Positions 1-8,300 of a DNA stretch of 10,983 nucleotides are shown in pieces (the first letter of the stretch is position 1; every line of letters starts with the position of its first letter). Origin of the DNA: CAZSTA01 sp964609495 [NCBI: uncultured bacterium] (GTDB taxonomy: Bacteria; CAZSTA01); the NCBI GenBank assembly GCA_964609495.1, contig CAZSTA010000092.1, positions 1 to 10,983 of the forward strand, given 5' to 3'. Under the pieces are notes generated by a model that saw only the letters and a list, made by a program, of their open reading frames with translations, had not been told where the DNA came from and made no database searches. Made by a program: the position numbers and the translations under genes.

Positions 1-1827
1 ACCAGAGAGAATATAAAAGCTAAGGAGGAGTTATATAAAGAAGCGAAAGATATGACCAGAAGGTTCAGAGAGGTAGCTGATATCTGGACTAGCTGTTACT
101 TTGGTAATAAAGTTCAAGAATACGATAATCTTCTGGTTAATCTTAAAGAGGATGATAGTGAATGGCAGAGGTTAGCTGAGAAGGATTGGTTTAAGAGGGG
201 GGTGGAGATAGGAAGGGAAAGGAGATTTTTCCACTGGGAGTTGGAGTTTCCAGAGGTCTTTTTTGAGGGATCGCAATGGAAGGATAATCCAGGGTTCGAT
301 GCGGTTATCGGGAATCCGCCCTATGGTCTTAAGTTTGAAAAATATACCCGCTTATTTATAAATGAACTATATGCGATCCCAAGTAAAAATGATTCTGCTT
401 CGATGTTTATAATTAGAGCATTAGAGTTAGGGCAATCTCAGAAATATATAGGAGTTATAGTCCCTAAACCGATAACCTATGTTAAATCTTGGGAAGATAT
501 TAGAAGTGCTCTACTAGATCATAAGATAGAGAAGATAATTGACGTTAGCCGAGCCTTTGAAGATGCGCTTCAAGAGCAGGTTGTATTAATTATCAATAAA
601 GCCAGACCCAATATGCTATTTAGATCCCATATCGGAACTGTTGGAATTGATAAAATATCTATGACATACTCGGTTAGTATGGATAAATTTGACAAGGATA
701 TATTTCCAATATGGCTCAATGAAATAAATCGGGTTATATTTGATAAAGTTTGGTCTTGTTCAGATAGACTTTCTAAAGGGATAGGATATAGTTTCGAGGG
801 GCCAGGTTATAATAAATATTTAAAAACTAGAGGACCCGGATATTTGTCCTATAATGGTAGTGATATCGGCAGATATGTTATAAGGAGTTCTCATTATATA
901 GAGGAGGAGCTTATTAAATCTGAGATAGAAAGATATGAAGGAGATAAAATTCTGCTTCAGAGAATAGTTGCTCATGTAGAAAATCCGTTTCCTAGAATCA
1001 TAATAACAGCGACAATAGATAGAGAAAACGCCTTTACTGTAAATACTTTGACAGATGTTAAACCTATAGGCAAATACTCGGCTTATTACCTGTTATCTAT
1101 ATTCAATTCTATGCTCTTTTCTTGGTATGGCTATAACTTTGTCTATAATAGAGCAATTCGCTCTATGGATCTATATCCAAGCTATCTCGAATTGTTTCCG
1201 ATAAGGCTAATATCTTTTACTACTCCTGAGAAAGAGCGTAAGAGATTGGTAACTGATTTAGTGGAGCTTTATGAGAAACATATAGGAATTAATAATTATC
1301 TTATCCTAGAAAATATAGAGGAAAGATTGGTGAAGAGGTATAAACCAGATTTAGAACTCGTAAAGATGCATAATGCGAATCCACTGAATAGAGATTTTCA
1401 AATTCCTGAAAATGCCGTGTGGGAGCAATCCGATGTCATCCATGACTTCCTGGCTTTCCTCGCCGAGCAGATGATCGAAATGAACAAAGTCAAACAGGAG
1501 GAGATGAAGGGCTTCCTCAAGTGGCTATCCAGGGAGATAGGGGGTGATATAGATGCTCTATCCAATAAAACTAAGATCAGAAGTTATAACGAATTGACCT
1601 TCGCTGAGCTATTAGATATCCTAAAGAGGAATAAAAATAGACTAGCTATCGACCCCTCCTCCAGGAAGTTCCAAGATCGCCTAGAACCGACCTTCAATGA
1701 GAGCTTGGAGAAGCTGAATCCCCTAGTGGATAGAATTTCTGCTACTGATAAGTTGATAGATCAGATAGTATATAAACTCTACGGATTAACTGAGGAAGAG
1801 ATCGCAATCGTGGAAGGCAAGGTATAA
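1..1827 (+). CDS. Eco57I/TaqI-type restriction-modification methylase, C-terminal part (5' end outside window)
   Basis: The reading frame is open from base 1, so the gene starts upstream; the first in-frame ATG at 52 is probably internal. Residues are counted from base 1. An FDAVIGNPPY motif (NPPY at bases 313-324, about residues 105-108) is the motif IV signature of N6-adenine methylases, and its wording is typical of the Eco57I family, in which methylation, DNA recognition and often cleavage share one chain. The preceding RRFFHWELEFPEVF stretch is also usual there. Roughly bases 780-1215 resemble the TaqI-like C-terminal specificity domain (KILLQRIVAH, then FNSMLFSWY). A charged helical tail follows. 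The SAM-binding motif I and any N-terminal nuclease would lie off the window, so restriction activity cannot be judged. A short patch around 1405-1545 has noticeably more GC-rich codons than the rest. A BREX PglX-like methylase is an alternative. The next gene begins 130 bp downstream. Confidence 0.85.
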   Translation, partial: TRENIKAKEELYKEAKDMTRRFREVADIWTSCYFGNKVQEYDNLLVNLKEDDSEWQRLAEKDWFKRGVEIGRERRFFHWELEFPEVFFEGSQWKDNPGFDAVIGNPPYGLKFEKYTRLFINELYAIPSKNDSASMFIIRALELGQSQKYIGVIVPKPITYVKSWEDIRSALLDHKIEKIIDVSRAFEDALQEQVVLIINKARPNMLFRSHIGTVGIDKISMTYSVSMDKFDKDIFPIWLNEINRVIFDKVWSCSDRLSKGIGYSFEGPGYNKYLKTRGPGYLSYNGSDIGRYVIRSSHYIEEELIKSEIERYEGDKILLQRIVAHVENPFPRIIITATIDRENAFTVNTLTDVKPIGKYSAYYLLSIFNSMLFSWYGYNFVYNRAIRSMDLYPSYLELFPIRLISFTTPEKERKRLVTDLVELYEKHIGINNYLILENIEERLVKRYKPDLELVKMHNANPLNRDFQIPENAVWEQSDVIHDFLAFLAEQMIEMNKVKQEEMKGFLKWLSREIGGDIDALSNKTKIRSYNELTFAELLDILKRNKNRLAIDPSSRKFQDRLEPTFNESLEKLNPLVDRISATDKLIDQIVYKLYGLTEEEIAIVEGKV

Positions 1828-1855
1828 AAATATCTGTTCTCTACTTTTGAGCTAT

Positions 1856-1886
1856 TTGACGAATCAACTCGGTCTATGACGATAAT
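1856..1886 (+). promoter_or_regulatory. weak candidate sigma-70 promoter for the STAS regulator operon
   Basis: TTGACG (1856-1861) and GATAAT (1881-1886) each match the consensus at five of six positions, but the spacer is 19 bp, longer than optimal. The site lies in the 130-bp gap after the methylase gene and about 70 bp before the regulator start. A 6-bp inverted repeat (actcgg 1867-1872, ccgagt 1891-1896) straddles the -10 element. Read-through from the methylase gene is an alternative. Confidence 0.3.
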
Positions 1887-1938
1887 TTATCCGAGTAGGA
1901 ATTCGGATTAAATAAGCTATTATAGAGAGCAAACTTCA

Positions 1939-1944
1939 AGGAGG
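1939..1944 (+). promoter_or_regulatory. ribosome binding site with long spacing, STAS regulator gene
   Basis: AGGAGG lies 13 nt before the ATG at 1958, further than the usual 5-9 nt. An in-frame TAA at 1952-1954 rules out any earlier start in this frame, so ATG 1958 is the first possible start. The long spacing may lower translation initiation. Confidence 0.6.
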
Positions 1945-1957
1945 TTACGATTAAGAG

Positions 1958-3727
1958 ATGAAAGAAGTTGAGGGACTGAATGACGTTGTCGTAGTTATTG
2001 ATTTAGAATGTAATGTCCTGTATTGGAATAGGGCAGGTGAAGATCTCTTGGAGTGGAAGGCAGATGAGGTCCTGGGGAGAAAGATATCTGATATCTTTCC
2101 CGTCTGGGAGGAGATTCTTCCCTCTGTTTTGGAGACTGACAAGGTCAATGAAGAGATCACAATAGCTAAAAAGAGTGGGGAGGAGTTTATTGCCGATCTC
2201 AGCGTCTCTACGCTCCAAGATGGCGATGAAAATCCCTTCGCTTTCTTAGTGATAATTAAGGATATTTCTTCTCGCAGGGAGATAGAGAAACAACTTAGAA
2301 AGCTGAAGGAACGAGGAATACTGCTTGATATAGCCACCGCTATCAGTTCTAGCACTAATGTTGAGGAGGTCGCTTTTCACTTTCTAGAGCGCTCTTTAGA
2401 GATAACCGATTTCGATCGGGCTACTTTTAATCTCTTCGAGAAAGGAGAATCGGGAAGATTAGAGATTCTGTGGATCGTATCCGTATATGAGCCTAAGACG
2501 GGAAGCGTTCAGTTTGTTGGTCATAGAATTGAGCCCGGGCCCGGTTTCCCTATTACAAAGATGTTATTGCAAGAGATGAAAACTCTTCTCTTTCCTGATG
2601 CTCCTAATCACCCCGCTCTAAAGGAAACCAGAGTAGAGGGAGCGTTGAGGCAAACAAGAATGAATTATGTGATGGATATTCCGATGATCGTAAGCGATAG
2701 ATTGATCGGAGTTGTTACCTTCGAGCGAAAGGAGAATCGCGCTTTTAGCGCTAGTGAAATAAATTCCTATGAAACTTCGGTCAGCCAATCGGCGATGATG
2801 ATCGATAACTTGCGATTATTTGCTGAAACTCAGAAGCAGTTGCAGGAATTGACGGAACTGCGGGGATCACTTGAACAACAAGTAATGGAGAGAACTAGAG
2901 AGGTAAGGATTTTTCAACAGTTCGCAGAAAATTCCCTCGATGGAATAATAATGGGAGAGCAGAAGGATGAAGATAAAGTTATAATAAATTATGTTAATCC
3001 AGTTTGTTATGAGTTATATGGCTATTCCGCAGAGGAGATAATTGGGAAAAACATCGCTCTGCTTTGGTTTGAGGAAGACGAACCAATTCTTGAGCAGGAA
3101 ATATTGTCCGGGATCTCGCGAGGTAGTGGTTGGGATGGAGAGATGAAACAGAAACGCAAGGATAGATCTCCTTTCGATGCTCAGATGACTTTCTTTGAAA
3201 TTGAGGATGAATCGGGAGGCAGGGTTTGGGCGGCTATCGTTAGAGATATCACTATGAGAAAGCGATTGGAGATGGAGAGAGAGGGATTATATCGAGAGAT
3301 AGTAGAGGCTCAAAGGCGGGTTATTAGAGAGTTATCTACTCCTATCATCCCCGTTGCCGATAATATAATTGTGATGCCTTTGGTTGGGACTATTGATACC
3401 GCTCGCTCCCAGCAGATAATGGAGAGTCTGCTTCAAGGGATCAAACAGTATAAAGCTAGGATAGTGATAATTGATATCACCGGAGTGCCAATGGTAGATA
3501 CCGGAGTGGCCGATCATCTGCTCCAGTCAGCGAAAGCGGCTAGTCTATTGGGTTCTCAAGTGGTTTTGGCAGGAATATCGCCGGAGGTAGCTCAGACGAT
3601 TGTTCATTTAGGAGTGGATTTGACGGACATTGCTACGAAGAGTGACTTACAGAGCGGTATAGAATATGCCCTGGGGAAGATGGGAAGATATATAGGAACT
3701 AGGAAGGATGGTTCTGGCAAGCTCTAG
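1958..3727 (+). CDS. PAS-GAF-PAS-STAS regulator, RsbR-like stressosome protein
   Basis: This 589-residue soluble protein has no signal peptide or membrane segment. In order it shows a PAS domain (about 5-105, ending KDISSRREIEKQL), a GAF domain (about 118-285), a short coiled coil (about 285-318), a second PAS domain (about 318-432, with NPVCYELYGYSAEEIIG), a helical linker, and a C-terminal STAS domain (about 462-575). The STAS domain has the hallmark words PLVGTIDT, DITGVPMVDT and VHLGVDL of the RsbR family. Thr481 and Thr515 are 34 residues apart, the same spacing as the RsbT-phosphorylated Thr171 and Thr205 of Bacillus subtilis RsbRA, so both phosphosites appear kept. There is no histidine kinase or diguanylate cyclase domain. 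The family builds cytoplasmic stressosomes with RsbS and the kinase RsbT; neither is in this window. The PAS and GAF domains probably sense redox, light or a small ligand, but which is unknown. It seems to head an operon with the next two genes. Confidence 0.9.
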   Translation: MKEVEGLNDVVVVIDLECNVLYWNRAGEDLLEWKADEVLGRKISDIFPVWEEILPSVLETDKVNEEITIAKKSGEEFIADLSVSTLQDGDENPFAFLVIIKDISSRREIEKQLRKLKERGILLDIATAISSSTNVEEVAFHFLERSLEITDFDRATFNLFEKGESGRLEILWIVSVYEPKTGSVQFVGHRIEPGPGFPITKMLLQEMKTLLFPDAPNHPALKETRVEGALRQTRMNYVMDIPMIVSDRLIGVVTFERKENRAFSASEINSYETSVSQSAMMIDNLRLFAETQKQLQELTELRGSLEQQVMERTREVRIFQQFAENSLDGIIMGEQKDEDKVIINYVNPVCYELYGYSAEEIIGKNIALLWFEEDEPILEQEILSGISRGSGWDGEMKQKRKDRSPFDAQMTFFEIEDESGGRVWAAIVRDITMRKRLEMEREGLYREIVEAQRRVIRELSTPIIPVADNIIVMPLVGTIDTARSQQIMESLLQGIKQYKARIVIIDITGVPMVDTGVADHLLQSAKAASLLGSQVVLAGISPEVAQTIVHLGVDLTDIATKSDLQSGIEYALGKMGRYIGTRKDGSGKL

Positions 3728-3763
3728 ATTATTCATAGATGAACTTCATTAGGGGTATAAATT

Positions 3764-4072
3764 ATGGATATTGAGGAGAGAAAGCAAAGCGCAGTAGAGA
3801 TGATCTCTGACGATGAGTCCTTAACGGATGAATTGACCGACGATGAAGCCATTGTTTTAAACGATTGGGCTTTCGCCAAAGCCGAGGAGAGAGCGGAAAA
3901 GAGTTTGGATCTACCCAGGGGATTCGTCTATTCTGCCCTGGATGATAGAATATCAAAGCTAAAAGTGGTTATGAGGGGGATAAATAAATTAGTCGCTAAG
4001 AACAATGAGGGATGCTTGGATAATATCGAACTCATAAAGGGGATTTTAGATATAATAGATGAGCTGGAATAG
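3764..4072 (+). CDS. small acidic protein of unknown function
   Basis: I do not recognise a family. The 102-residue product is strongly acidic in its first 30 residues (many Asp and Glu, as in DDESLTDELTDDEA) and predicted mainly helical, with a more basic middle (RISKLKVVMRGINKLVAKN) and an acidic C-terminal helix. It has one cysteine and no signal peptide or membrane segment, so it is probably cytoplasmic. The start is supported by AGGGG at 3751-3755 about 8 nt before the ATG. It begins 36 nt after the regulator gene and ends 12 nt before the PLD gene, whose ribosome binding site follows its stop codon directly, so the three are likely co-transcribed. Such a charged helical protein could be a partner or adaptor of the regulator, but that is inference from position alone. 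Confidence 0.75.
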   Translation: MDIEERKQSAVEMISDDESLTDELTDDEAIVLNDWAFAKAEERAEKSLDLPRGFVYSALDDRISKLKVVMRGINKLVAKNNEGCLDNIELIKGILDIIDELE

Positions 4073-4076
4073 GAGG
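4071..4076 (+). promoter_or_regulatory. ribosome binding site overlapping the upstream stop codon
   Basis: AGGAGG begins inside the TAG stop (4070-4072) of the acidic protein gene and sits 8 nt before the ATG at 4085. This arrangement supports translational coupling of the two genes and fixes the PLD gene start. Confidence 0.75.
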
Positions 4077-4084
4077 CATAGCGA

Positions 4085-5143
4085 ATGAGGAGAAGAAGAC
4101 TTCTCATCTCAATAGGAATTTTGATCATCCTCTTGCTCATACTCCGAGGTTGCTATCTACAGATACAGGAGAGGAGAAGAGCCGAAGAGGAGCGTGTTAT
4201 AGAAGCTTATTGGTGCCAGGTATATTTTGGCCCAACCGAATCAGGTGATGAGAATGGCTTAGATAATAAATTGACAGAATTGATCTCCCAAGCGGAGAGG
4301 AGTGTTCAATCTGCCTTCTATGACCTGGATTTACAGAATGTAACGGATGCTCTATTAGATGATTATGAAAGAGGAGTCGAGGTTGGATTGGTGACCGATT
4401 CGGATAATATCACTTCTCAGATCGAAGAGCTTAGGGAGGCAGGGATTAAGGTGGTGGAGGATGAGCGCGGGGCTATTATGCACGATAAATTCTGCATAGT
4501 AGATGAAAGATATGTATGGACTGGATCATTTAACGTTACCGAGAATGGAGCTTATAAGAACGATAATAACGTTGTCCTCATAGATTCTGAGGAGTTAGCC
4601 CAAAACTTCCTAGCGGAGTTCGCGGAGATGTATAAAGATAAGGAGTTTGGTTCTACTTCTCCGAATAATACGAATAATCCTGAATTAACGATCTCTGGTT
4701 TCGAGGTTGAAACCTACTTCTCCCCTGAGGATAAACCTCAAGAAGTCATCCTAGAGGAATTGGAGAAAGCTGAGAAGAACATCTATTTCGCTGCCTTCTC
4801 CTTCACTGATGATGAGATTGGGGATTTGATGATAGAGAAACATAAAGAGGGGATAGAGATATCAGGGATATTCGAGAAGAGACAGATCAGCCGCTACTCA
4901 GAATATAAGAAGATGGAGGGAGAGGGGATGGATGTTTACTTAGATGCAAACAAATACATAATGCATCATAAGTTCATCATAATAGATGAAGAGGTGGTAA
5001 TTACTGGTTCTTATAACTTCACCACCAGTGCTAAAAGCAGGAACGATGAGAATTTATTGATAATTCATGATCCTAAGATAGCTAAGATCTACTATAAGGA
5101 ATTTTTGAGGTTAAGAGAATCTGCTAAATCGGCCGAGGATTAA
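4085..5143 (+). CDS. exported or membrane-anchored phospholipase D-like protein, two HKD motifs
   Basis: The 352-residue product starts with four arginines and a hydrophobic stretch (about residues 6-20), ending in LRGC at Cys23. This is either a signal anchor or an atypical lipoprotein signal, since Arg at position -2 is unusual for a lipobox. The main domain therefore lies outside the cytoplasm. Two HxKxxxxD motifs are complete: His133/Lys135/Asp140 followed by GSFN (147-150), and His294/Lys296/Asp301 followed by GSYN (308-311). The duplicated halves are joined by an Asn/Thr-rich linker (about 190-200). This is the phospholipase D superfamily fold, which includes lipid hydrolases, cardiolipin synthases and Nuc-type nucleases. 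The single-domain size of each half and the exported location fit a Nuc-like nuclease or phospholipase, but the substrate cannot be told from sequence. It is the last gene of the apparent operon. Confidence 0.9.
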   Translation: MRRRRLLISIGILIILLLILRGCYLQIQERRRAEEERVIEAYWCQVYFGPTESGDENGLDNKLTELISQAERSVQSAFYDLDLQNVTDALLDDYERGVEVGLVTDSDNITSQIEELREAGIKVVEDERGAIMHDKFCIVDERYVWTGSFNVTENGAYKNDNNVVLIDSEELAQNFLAEFAEMYKDKEFGSTSPNNTNNPELTISGFEVETYFSPEDKPQEVILEELEKAEKNIYFAAFSFTDDEIGDLMIEKHKEGIEISGIFEKRQISRYSEYKKMEGEGMDVYLDANKYIMHHKFIIIDEEVVITGSYNFTTSAKSRNDENLLIIHDPKIAKIYYKEFLRLRESAKSAED

Positions 5144-5210
5144 GTAGTTTCAAAGAAGTTTCTGGCTATTTTGTGAGACGTTCAAGATCAGGCATTGAAC
5201 TCACCTTAAA

Positions 5211-5270
5211 CCACCCTCCCCTAACCCCTCCCATCGAGGGAGGGGAAATAAAAAGAGAGGGATAGGGTGG
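5211..5270. repeat. GC-rich palindromic element in the convergent gap
   Basis: An 8-bp perfect stem (cccctccc 5225-5232, gggagggg 5238-5245) with loop atcga is nested inside a second pair (ccaccct 5211-5217, agggtgg 5264-5270). The element sits between two converging genes, so it could limit read-through from both sides. No T-tract follows the inner stem on either strand, so it is not a textbook intrinsic terminator. The sharply different base composition suggests a dispersed palindromic repeat, but a copy number cannot be read from one window. The purine-rich strand carries several G-runs (5238-5273). Confidence 0.6.
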
Positions 5271-5333
5271 GGGAGAATTATAATATGTATCACATACAGT
5301 TAAAAGCTATAGTTCGTCTAGCCGTTACCTATC

Positions 5334-8300
5334 TTAAGGGGTCCATTCTGCACGTAGATATAATTTGTAAGTGCCGTCCTTGAACAAAGTTAAGGTCGTA
5401 TCTCCAGACAGATTTGAAATATCCTCGAGAAAGTGGATGCCGATGAGGTCATCTTCGTTCAGCAATGCCCATCTATCCTGATCCAATTGTTTTGCAACTG
5501 CACGGGTTATTTCAAACAGAATTTCGCCCCATGATTTAGGCAATGGCTTATTAGCAGGTATCTCATATTTATAGAGTATATCCGAGGAATACATTTTAAC
5601 TATACCCATTGACGCCGACTTACCGGGAAACCCTATATCTTCTTCCATCCCGATAGCCATTATCGTAGATTCCTTTCGGGGTAGACCAAAGATACTGAAG
5701 TCAAAGATCGAGAAATTGTCTGAAAACGTATCCCCCTCCTCGACACCGCTATGGACTCCCCTTGAGCCTATTCCATACGACCACCCTCCGCTAGAATCAC
5801 GACCGTTAATGATGAGAAAGATCAGATATGGTTCGTCAGAGAACGCTTCATTTTGATCGATGCATGTGAATCCGGTGAACCTCACCTTTAGCTTTTCTAT
5901 CGGTATCTGCCTTGGAGATGATTTTACCTGACAAGGATTGAGCACCGTAAGGCTAACCGCCTTTGGCATAGGCCAACCTGGATGTTTTACACTCCAATCA
6001 TCTAAAGCTAGGGCAGCCTGTTCGAGCAATTCTGAGTTGATCCTAAGGACGAGCTTATTTGGGGCGGCTTGTTCCTTAACATAGTTGAAACCGGTCAGCT
6101 TCCGACCGCAGTATTTCATCTCCACGACTACGCCCATTTGGAAGCGCGTGCCTAGGATAGTAATTAACTCACCTGGTTTAAGCTTGCCAGTTACTGAAGT
6201 TATATTAGGGACTACCGCTGGGGCTCGTTTTAGGACGATGCGGTTCGATTCCCGTTGGTTACCGTTAACTACGCTTACCACTACTTTGCTGTTAGCCACT
6301 GTTGGCATGAATATCTTTGGCGAAAGTGTATCTGGAAGTCGAATCCTGAGTTCGGTCGGCTTATATGAATGAGGTGTCACTACGTATGCGTAGTGAACCT
6401 TTGTGTCAATACTGCTAAGCGGTTCAGTTGGCTTCAGCTCGTAAAAATAGACTCGTGCCCCCTGCTGAAAGTTATGACCATTTACCACCATCACATCGCA
6501 TACCTTAAGTGGCTCCGGTTTGATAGTGGTTATCTTCGGTATCCCTTTAGCTGGTGCTGGGATGACTTTAAGCTCTTTCTTATTCGATTCTTTCTTGGTC
6601 TGCGGATCTCTGATCCAGACCACCAGTGTCTTTGGCGACTTAAAGAATTTCGGTGGTACATACACTTCTACTGGTATAGCACGCTCAAGCTCTTCGGCAC
6701 CCGTTTTTCCCTTTTCGCTAATCAACACCCTATAATGTGGCAGAAAAATCTCGCTACATTTTATCTTAAGCAAAAGGCCGCGATGTTGTGTTGGTACTTT
6801 ATCGGGTGTGATCGAAATAATTTTAGGGAATGGGAATTCATAATCAATTTCTTCAAATTTAGCCGCAAGCGAGTCCGGTCCGCTTTTACCCTTCGCTTGA
6901 CCAATCCAAGCTTCAATCATTGCTAAGGATGGCACAGCCTCGGGCTGACCGATCTGTTCGGCAAGCTCTATTAGTTGTCCTTGTAGTTCAGTTGGATCCT
7001 CGATGCTTGCTAGCTCTGTTACTGATTCTATGCCGGCTTCTGATAGAAACTCCACTTCGTCTGGTCCGAGGCCTTCAATATTCGTCAGCTCAGCCTTCAA
7101 CGCAAGCTCTTTTAACTCCTCTTTAGGAAGACCTGTTTCTGTAGATAAAGCGTCTAAGTCTTCTTTCGAACGTAACTCAGGAAGTAGTTCTTCGAAGGTA
7201 TAGATCCCGGCCGTGCTTAACTCTCTTGGAACTTCTGCTAGCAAAATTTCTTCTACCAGCTCTTCTCTAGCTATTATGTCTATGGTACTACTAGTTTCGT
7301 TGTTCTCCTCATCGCTTTCGTTGATAACGTTCTCTGGATCAGCAAGCACAGTGACAATATGTTCGCCAGCTGGTCGCATCCTGGCAGTGAAATCGACCTC
7401 TTCTGCCTCTCCTGGCTCGATATATTCGATGACAGTGTGATTTAATGCAGTATAGCCGAACTCGGTGCTCTCATCGGTAATGATAACTAAGATTTGTTCG
7501 GCTGGCACTGCGCTTAAATTCTTAACGATTACTGTTATAACCGCCTCTTCATTTTCATACGGCTGTTCTGGGCTGAATGCGATGTCTTCGATCATCAAAT
7601 CAGGTAATTCTTCAGGTAATTCCTCTGGAAACTCCCCCGGTAGAACTGCAATATCTCTAGTTAATTCATTGTTCTCTTCGTTAAGTTCCATAATTTGGTT
7701 CTCTGGATCGATAAGCGCAGTTATGATATGTTCGCCGGGATCTTGTGCTGTGACAGTGATCTCAACCTCTTCTGCCTGGTCCGGTTCAAGGTATCCGATA
7801 CTCGCTTCACCTAAGAAGTGTTCCTCATCAGTTAAGAAGATCACCGGGATCCCTTCAATCGAAGCTTCGCCAACGTTTCTGACTAGCGCAATTAGCGTCA
7901 TTTCTTCGCCCTCATACGGCCTTTCAGAGCTGAAGATAAGTTCTTCGATCAACAAATCGGATAACTCCTCTTCTGGATAATATTCCGGAGGCATTACAAT
8001 CAATACCCTCTCCATACGATTGTTCTCTTCATTGACTTCTCTGATTCGGTTCTCTGGATCGTCGATCTCTCTTACGATCTGTTCGCCTTGGTCTTGGGCT
8101 GTGACAAAGATCTCGACCTCTTCTATCTGGTCCGGTTCAAGGTATTCGATACCTGCTTCACCTAAGAAGTGTTCCTCATCAGCCAAGAAGATCACCGGGA
8201 TCCCTTCAACTGGCGCCTCGCTAACGTTTCTGACTAGCGCGACCATCATCATTTCTTCGCCCTCATACGGCCTTTCAGAGCTGAAGATAAGCTCCTCAAT

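Noticed and set aside
1-1827. A complete methylase gene starting at ATG 52
   Set aside because: The frame is open to base 1 and the SAM-binding motif I is missing, so the true start is upstream of the window.
1951-2355. Minus-strand open frame of 134 codons opposite the first PAS domain
   Set aside because: It is antisense to a well-supported gene and has the Ser/Phe/Ile-rich composition of a shadow frame.
5225-5245. Intrinsic terminator for the PLD gene
   Set aside because: The stem is strong but is followed by an A-rich, not T-rich, stretch on the plus strand; it is kept as a palindromic repeat instead.
6369-6926. Plus-strand open frame of 185 codons
   Set aside because: It is antisense to the TIG-like region of the secreted protein, has a composition rich in Trp/Phe/Cys unlike a real protein here, and no ribosome binding site.
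7465-7980. Plus-strand open frame of 171 codons opposite the CARDB repeats
   Set aside because: It is Ser/Ile-rich, lies wholly antisense to a gene with clear domains and a signal peptide, and repeats only because the real gene repeats.
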